Position numbers and translations under genes: made by a program. Below, piece after piece: positions 60,261-64,000 of a stretch of 64,000 nt of DNA. How positions within the stretch are numbered: the first letter of the stretch is position 1; every line of letters begins with the position of its first letter. The notes under the pieces were generated by a model that saw nothing but the letters and a program-made list of their open reading frames with translations, was not told where the DNA came from and made no database searches. The stretch comes from Thermus composti. Lineage in GTDB: Bacteria; Deinococcota; Deinococci; Deinococcales; Thermaceae. Where the stretch lies: NCBI RefSeq assembly GCF_014647535.1, contig NZ_BMPJ01000003.1, positions 62,001-126,000 on the forward strand. The letters run 5' to 3'.

Positions 60261-60763
60261 GGTGGCGCGCCCTTCTCACCCCCTGGAACCTGTTTGGACT
60301 TCTGGTCTTCCTGCTCGGGCTTTGGGTCTACGTGCAAGGAACCAGCGCCCCAAGAAGCCAAGCCCTGCCCCTGCCCGCAAGCGAGCCCGCCCAGGAGGCG
60401 AACCAGCTGGTCCTGGTCCTCTACCGGCCCAACCCGCCCCAAGGCTTCCTCCGGGAGACGGAAACCCTTCCCTTAAACCCCGGGGAAACCCCGGAGGGGA
60501 AGGCCCTCGAGGCCTGGGCCCAAAAGACGGGCTCCCCCCACCCCAAGGCCCTCTACCGCCTGGGAGGGAGCCTGGTGGTGGACCTTCCCCGGGACTTCGC
60601 CCGGGGCCTGGACGCCAGGGGGGAGGTCTACCGGATCTACAGCCTGGCCTATAGCCTCCTCGCCACCTTCCCCCAGGCCCAGGAGGTGCGCTTCCTGGTG
60701 GAGGGCGCCCCAAGCCCGGGCCTCGCCCATCTAGACCTCTCCAAACCCATCCGGATGCCATGA
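60257..60763 (+). CDS. Membrane-anchored GerMN-domain protein
   Basis: A 168-aa protein with one N-terminal membrane anchor (about 11-28, FGLLVFLLGLWVYVQG), a Pro-rich linker and a GerMN-like domain (about 85-168): YRLGGSLVVDLPRDFARGLDAR, YSLAYSLLATFPQAQEVRFLVEG and the final strand. GerMN domains occur in spore germination and sporulation proteins, and in non-sporulating bacteria next to cell-wall amidases, as here. The role is probably in the envelope with the upstream amidase. It overlaps smc by 4 bases. Confidence 0.85.
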   Translation: MRWRALLTPWNLFGLLVFLLGLWVYVQGTSAPRSQALPLPASEPAQEANQLVLVLYRPNPPQGFLRETETLPLNPGETPEGKALEAWAQKTGSPHPKALYRLGGSLVVDLPRDFARGLDARGEVYRIYSLAYSLLATFPQAQEVRFLVEGAPSPGLAHLDLSKPIRMP

Positions 60764-63700
60764 AGGAAAGCTGGCGCATAGACCGCCTCGTCCTCCAAGG
60801 GTTCAAGTCCTTCGCCGAAAGGACCCTTCTGGATTTCCCCGACCCCGTCACGGGGATCATCGGCCCCAACGGCTCGGGCAAGAGCAACCTGGTGGAGGCC
60901 CTCCGCTTCGTCACCGGGGCCCGGGCCCAGGAGCTTCGGGGCCAGGAGCTAAAGGCCCTCCTCTTCCACGGGGGGGCGGGAAGCCCGCCCAAGGGCTTCG
61001 CCGAGGTGCGGCTGGAGCTTTCCCGGGGTGGGGAGCGCCTGGTGGTGGAAAGGCGCATAGAAGGGGAGCGTAGCCTCCTCAAGGTCAACGGCCGGCCCGC
61101 AAGCGCCAAGGCCCTGGCCCTCCACCTCTCGGGGACGGGCCTGGGCCGGGGCGGGTACGCCATCGTGGGGCAAGGAGAGGTGGGGGCCCTTTTGGAAGCC
61201 CCCGAGGAGGCCCTTCTGGGCCACCTGGAGGAGGCCGCCGGGCTGCGCCCCGTGGCCGAGGCCGCCCGGGCCACGGAGGAAAGGCTCCGGGAAGCCCTGG
61301 ACCTCCTCGCCGCCCGGGAGGAGGAGCTAAAGGGGCTAAGGGAAAGGGCCAAGGGCCTCCGGGAGGAGGCCGAGCGTGCAGAGAAGGCGCGGGCCTTGGA
61401 CCTCCTCCTCCTCCGCCTCAAGGGAAGCCTCCTCCTCGCCCGCAAGGAGGAGGCGGAGAAGGAGATCGCCCGGGCCCAGGAGCGTCTGAAGGCCCTGGAG
61501 GCGGAGGAAAGGGAACTGGAGGGGGCCCGCAAGGCCCTCGCCCAACGCCTAAAGGCCCTGGAGGAAGAGGCGGAGGCCCTAAGGGGGCGCCTCGAGGCCC
61601 TCCGCCTGGCCCTCAAAGAGGGGGAGGCCTTTAGGGCGGAGGCCCAGGAGCTCCGGAGGATCCTCCAGGCCCTGGACCGCCCCCCGCCCGAGGACCCGGG
61701 CCCCCCGCCTCCCACGCCTCCCCTCTCCCGGGAGGAGGCCCTCCGGGCCTTGAGGGACCTACGGAAAAGGGAGGAGGCCCTCCTCGCTAAGAAGCGGCGC
61801 CTGGAGGCCGATTGGCACCGCTACCAGGAGGCCCTGGCCCGCCACGAGGAAAGGCTTCGCGTCCACCAGGAGGCCCTCAAAGAGCGGGAGGCCCTGGAGG
61901 TGGAGCGCCAGGAGGTGCGGGCGGCCCTGGACCGCCTCCTGCCCCAGGTGGAGGCCCGCAAGGCCCGGGAAAGGGCCCTGGCCGAGCTCCGGGCCAAGGC
62001 GCACGCCCTCGCCGAGGAGGAGGCCCGCCTTAGGCGCTTCCTCGAGGCGGGCACCGACCTGCAGGAGGGCCCCCGGAGGGTGCGGAACCTGCCCGGGATC
62101 CTGGGGGTGGTGGCGGACCTGGTGCGCCCGGAGGCGGGGCTGGAGGTGGCCCTGGAGGTGGCCTTGGGCCCCCGGCTCCAGTGGGTCCTTGCCCGGGACG
62201 AGAGGGCGGCCCAGGAGGCCATCGCCCGCCTCAAGCGGGAGGGAGGGCGGGCCACCTTCCTCGCCCTCACCCTCCTCCACCCGCCCCCGCGCCCAAGCCC
62301 CCCCAAGGCCCCGGGCCTCCTAGGCCCCGCCTACCGGCTGGCACGCCTCCGGACCCCCGGGCTTCCCGAGGAGGCCCTCCTCCTCGTTCTTCTGGGGGAC
62401 ACCCTGGTCTTCCAGGACCTGGAGGCCGCCCTGGCCTACCGCAGGGCCGGGGGGCGGGAGCGGCTGGTAACCCTGGAAGGGGAGGTCCTGGAGCGGCACG
62501 GGGCCCTCACCGGGGGGAGGCTTAAGGGGGGCGGGGAGGCCCTCCGCCTAAGGAGCCGCCTCGAGGCGGTGGCCGAGGAGAGGGCGCGCCTTTGGGACCG
62601 GATCCGGGCCGAGGAGGAGGCCCTCCTGACCCTCCCCGGCCCCGAGGCCCTGGAGGAGCTCCGCGTCCGCCTGCGGGCCCTGGAAAGCCGGCTTTCCGCC
62701 CCCCTTCCCCCCCCGCCCCCACCCCCCACGCCTCCCGGCGAGGCCTGGGACGAGGCCTCCCTGGAAGCCCTTAGGAAGGAAAGGGAAGGCCTAGAGGCCC
62801 TTCTGGAAGCCGCCGAAGCCTACGAGCGCTGGCACCTCCGGCGAAGGGCCTGGGAGGAGTGGGCCCAAAGCCAAGAAGAGGCCCGCCGCCTAAAGGCCCG
62901 CCTGGGGGAATTGGAGGCCCGCTTAGAGGAGCTCGCCCCCCTTAAGAGGGAGGCCGAGGAGCTGGACCGGGCCCTGGAGGCCCTCCGGGCCGAGCGAAAG
63001 AAGCTCCTAGAGGAGGAGGCCCGGGCCCTGACCCGCCTCAACGCCCTCCTCGGCGAGCGGGAAGGCCTCCGCCTCCAGGTGGCCCGAAGGGAGGCCCTGC
63101 GGGAGGAGCTGGACCGGGCCCTCTCCGAGCTCCCGCCCCTAGAACCCCTTCCCGGAAGCCCCAAGGCCCTTCAGGCAAGGCTCGCCCAGGCCGAGCGGGA
63201 GCGGCAGGCCCTAGGCCCGGTGAACGCCCTGGCGGAACGGGAGCTTGCCGATCTGGAGGCAGCTCTAAGGCAAAAGGAGACCGAGGTGGAGGAGGCCACC
63301 CAGGCCCTCCTCCGCCTCGAGGCCGAGGCCAAGGAGGTGGAGCGGGCCTACGGGGAAAGGCTCAAGGAAGCTTTCCTCCGCTTCCAGGAAGCCTTTCAAA
63401 AGAACGCCCTCGCCCTCCTCGGGGCCAGGGCGGAGGTGCGCCGGGAGGCCAAGGGGCTAAGGCTTCTTTTGGTCCCCCAGGGCAAGCGCACCCAGGACCT
63501 GAGGCTCCTCTCCTTAGGGGAGAAGACCCTCGGAGCCTTGGCCTTCCTCTTCGCCCTGGGGGAGCTTCAGGGGGGCCTTCCCCTGGCGGTTTTGGACGAG
63601 GTGGACGCCGCCTTGGACGAGGCCAACCTCCTCCGCTTCGCCCGCTTTCTGGGCTCGGGGCGGCAGTTCATCCTCATCACCCACCAGAAGCGCACCATGG

Positions 63701-63789
63701 AAGCCTGCCACGCCCTCTACGGGGTGACCGCCGAGGGCGGGGTGAGCCGGGTGTACGCCATCCGTAAGGAGGTGGTCCATGACCCTTGA
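60760..63789 (+). CDS. smc: Chromosome segregation SMC protein, short form
   Basis: SMC dimers organise and segregate the chromosome. The 1009-aa protein is shorter than typical bacterial SMC (about 1170-1190). N-terminal head: VLQGFKSFAERT, Walker A IIGPNGSGKSN and a Q-loop region; coiled coil about 165-435; hinge about 442-587 (LPGILGVVADLV through HGALTGGRLKGGG); second coil to about 885; C-terminal head with signature LLSLGEKTLGALAFLFALG and Walker B LAVLDEVDAALDEANLL. The signature is LSLGE in place of LSGGE. Two Pro-rich stretches interrupt the coils near residues 306-322 and 646-658. Nearby scpA/scpB genes are not in the window. Confidence 0.94.
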   Translation: MKESWRIDRLVLQGFKSFAERTLLDFPDPVTGIIGPNGSGKSNLVEALRFVTGARAQELRGQELKALLFHGGAGSPPKGFAEVRLELSRGGERLVVERRIEGERSLLKVNGRPASAKALALHLSGTGLGRGGYAIVGQGEVGALLEAPEEALLGHLEEAAGLRPVAEAARATEERLREALDLLAAREEELKGLRERAKGLREEAERAEKARALDLLLLRLKGSLLLARKEEAEKEIARAQERLKALEAEERELEGARKALAQRLKALEEEAEALRGRLEALRLALKEGEAFRAEAQELRRILQALDRPPPEDPGPPPPTPPLSREEALRALRDLRKREEALLAKKRRLEADWHRYQEALARHEERLRVHQEALKEREALEVERQEVRAALDRLLPQVEARKARERALAELRAKAHALAEEEARLRRFLEAGTDLQEGPRRVRNLPGILGVVADLVRPEAGLEVALEVALGPRLQWVLARDERAAQEAIARLKREGGRATFLALTLLHPPPRPSPPKAPGLLGPAYRLARLRTPGLPEEALLLVLLGDTLVFQDLEAALAYRRAGGRERLVTLEGEVLERHGALTGGRLKGGGEALRLRSRLEAVAEERARLWDRIRAEEEALLTLPGPEALEELRVRLRALESRLSAPLPPPPPPPTPPGEAWDEASLEALRKEREGLEALLEAAEAYERWHLRRRAWEEWAQSQEEARRLKARLGELEARLEELAPLKREAEELDRALEALRAERKKLLEEEARALTRLNALLGEREGLRLQVARREALREELDRALSELPPLEPLPGSPKALQARLAQAERERQALGPVNALAERELADLEAALRQKETEVEEATQALLRLEAEAKEVERAYGERLKEAFLRFQEAFQKNALALLGARAEVRREAKGLRLLLVPQGKRTQDLRLLSLGEKTLGALAFLFALGELQGGLPLAVLDEVDAALDEANLLRFARFLGSGRQFILITHQKRTMEACHALYGVTAEGGVSRVYAIRKEVVHDP

Positions 63790-64000
63790 CGCCTACCAGA
63801 AAGAGGCCCAGAAGACCGCCCTCTACCCCGAGGCCTACCGCCTCCTCTACCCCACCTTAGGCCTCGTGGGGGAGGCGGGGGAGCTGGCCAACAAGGTGAA
63901 GAAGATCCTTCGCGACCACGGGGGAACCCTGCCGGAAGAAACACGGGAGGCCCTGATCCTGGAGCTTGGGGACGTGCTCTGGTACGTGGCCCAGGTGGCC
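63779..64000 (+). CDS. MazG-like nucleotide pyrophosphohydrolase (C-terminus beyond window)
   Basis: The first 74 codons are present, starting at ATG 63779 inside the end of smc (11-base overlap). The metal-binding MazG pattern is visible: GLVGEAGELANKVKKIL (E-x2-E) and LELGDVLWYVAQVA (E-x2-D). The N-terminal LDAYQKEAQKTALYP is typical of the short MazG/NTP-PPase-like family that hydrolyses non-canonical or damaged nucleoside triphosphates. The end of the gene is outside the window. Confidence 0.9.
   Translation, partial: MTLDAYQKEAQKTALYPEAYRLLYPTLGLVGEAGELANKVKKILRDHGGTLPEETREALILELGDVLWYVAQVA

Noticed and set aside
61678-62740. Idea that the two Pro-rich runs of SMC lie opposite each other in the folded coil
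   Set aside because: The first run ends about 120 residues before the hinge, the second starts about 59 residues after it, so they would not face each other in a regular antiparallel coil.

Overview
The window is a 64 kb piece of a bacterial chromosome with very high G+C (close to 70 percent) and extreme G/C bias at third codon positions. The genes match families I know from Thermus thermophilus in length and sequence: a 219-aa family-5 uracil-DNA glycosylase beside a 575-aa PolX, an M29 aminopeptidase T, a 978-aa Mfd, a 1009-aa SMC, an N-acylamino-acid racemase/OSBS after serS, and the 530-aa aldehyde dehydrogenase with a C-terminal tail. I therefore assign it to Thermus. Compared from memory with strain HB8, some proteins look almost identical (chorismate mutase, racemase) while others are clearly diverged (pyroglutamyl peptidase), so this is probably a relative rather than HB8. 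The species call is inference.

Layout. 1-1616: a truncated GAF/PAS sensor. 1.7-6.7 kb: acyl-CoA dehydrogenase, both ETF subunits and a carboxyltransferase. 6.7-9.5 kb: DNA repair (UDG, PolX), a small winged-helix protein and a putative 46-aa membrane peptide. 9.5-15 kb: aminopeptidase T, a sulfhydrylase paralogue, a universal stress protein, an extended Hsp33 and cysS. 15-20.4 kb: a beta-oxidation operon read leftward (fadB, thiolase, acyl-CoA dehydrogenase) from a consensus promoter. 20.5-24.3 kb: mfd and degV. 24.4-31.2 kb: pcp followed by an envelope-polysaccharide or glycolipid cluster (three GT4 enzymes, one GT2 enzyme, an MFS carrier and a deacetylase fusion); one GT4 gene has foreign base composition. 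31.1-38.4 kb: an MnmC-type methyltransferase, a DUF554 protein, then a tight gatC-serS-racemase-GNAT-amidohydrolase-ClC run. 38.2-43.5 kb: a PIG-L deacetylase, aroH, an aldehyde dehydrogenase, coaD, rsmD and a Na/Pi-type transporter. 43.5-46.4 kb: tRNA-Pro(CGG) divergent from a SAM-I riboswitch that controls metY-metX. 46.4-51.1 kb: mnmE, a cation/proton antiporter, hemL, an SMR pump and a Uma2 nuclease. 51.1-57.2 kb: 2-oxo acid dehydrogenase E1 beta and alpha, an aminotransferase and the glycolytic genes tpiA, pgk and gap. 57.3-64 kb: bioY, a nitrilase-family hydrolase, smpB, a cell-wall amidase, a GerMN lipoprotein-like gene, smc and a truncated MazG gene.

How it works together. Two lipid-catabolic blocks share ETF as electron carrier. 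Methionine synthesis by direct sulfhydrylation (MetX then MetY) is under SAM feedback. Transcription signals are compact. Many genes have a TANNNT -10 hexamer 5-9 nt before the start codon, which implies leaderless mRNAs. At four junctions the upstream TAA stop codon is itself the first half of that hexamer, and at a fifth the hexamer directly follows the stop. Convergent genes often overlap at their 3' ends, and in two cases this creates proline-rich tails read antisense to the neighbour. The palindrome CCTCGAGG recurs far above chance over the whole window.

I saw no CRISPR array, rRNA, insertion sequence, prophage or plasmid origin. The only non-coding stretch over about 300 bases is 43654-44021, which is filled by promoters and the riboswitch.
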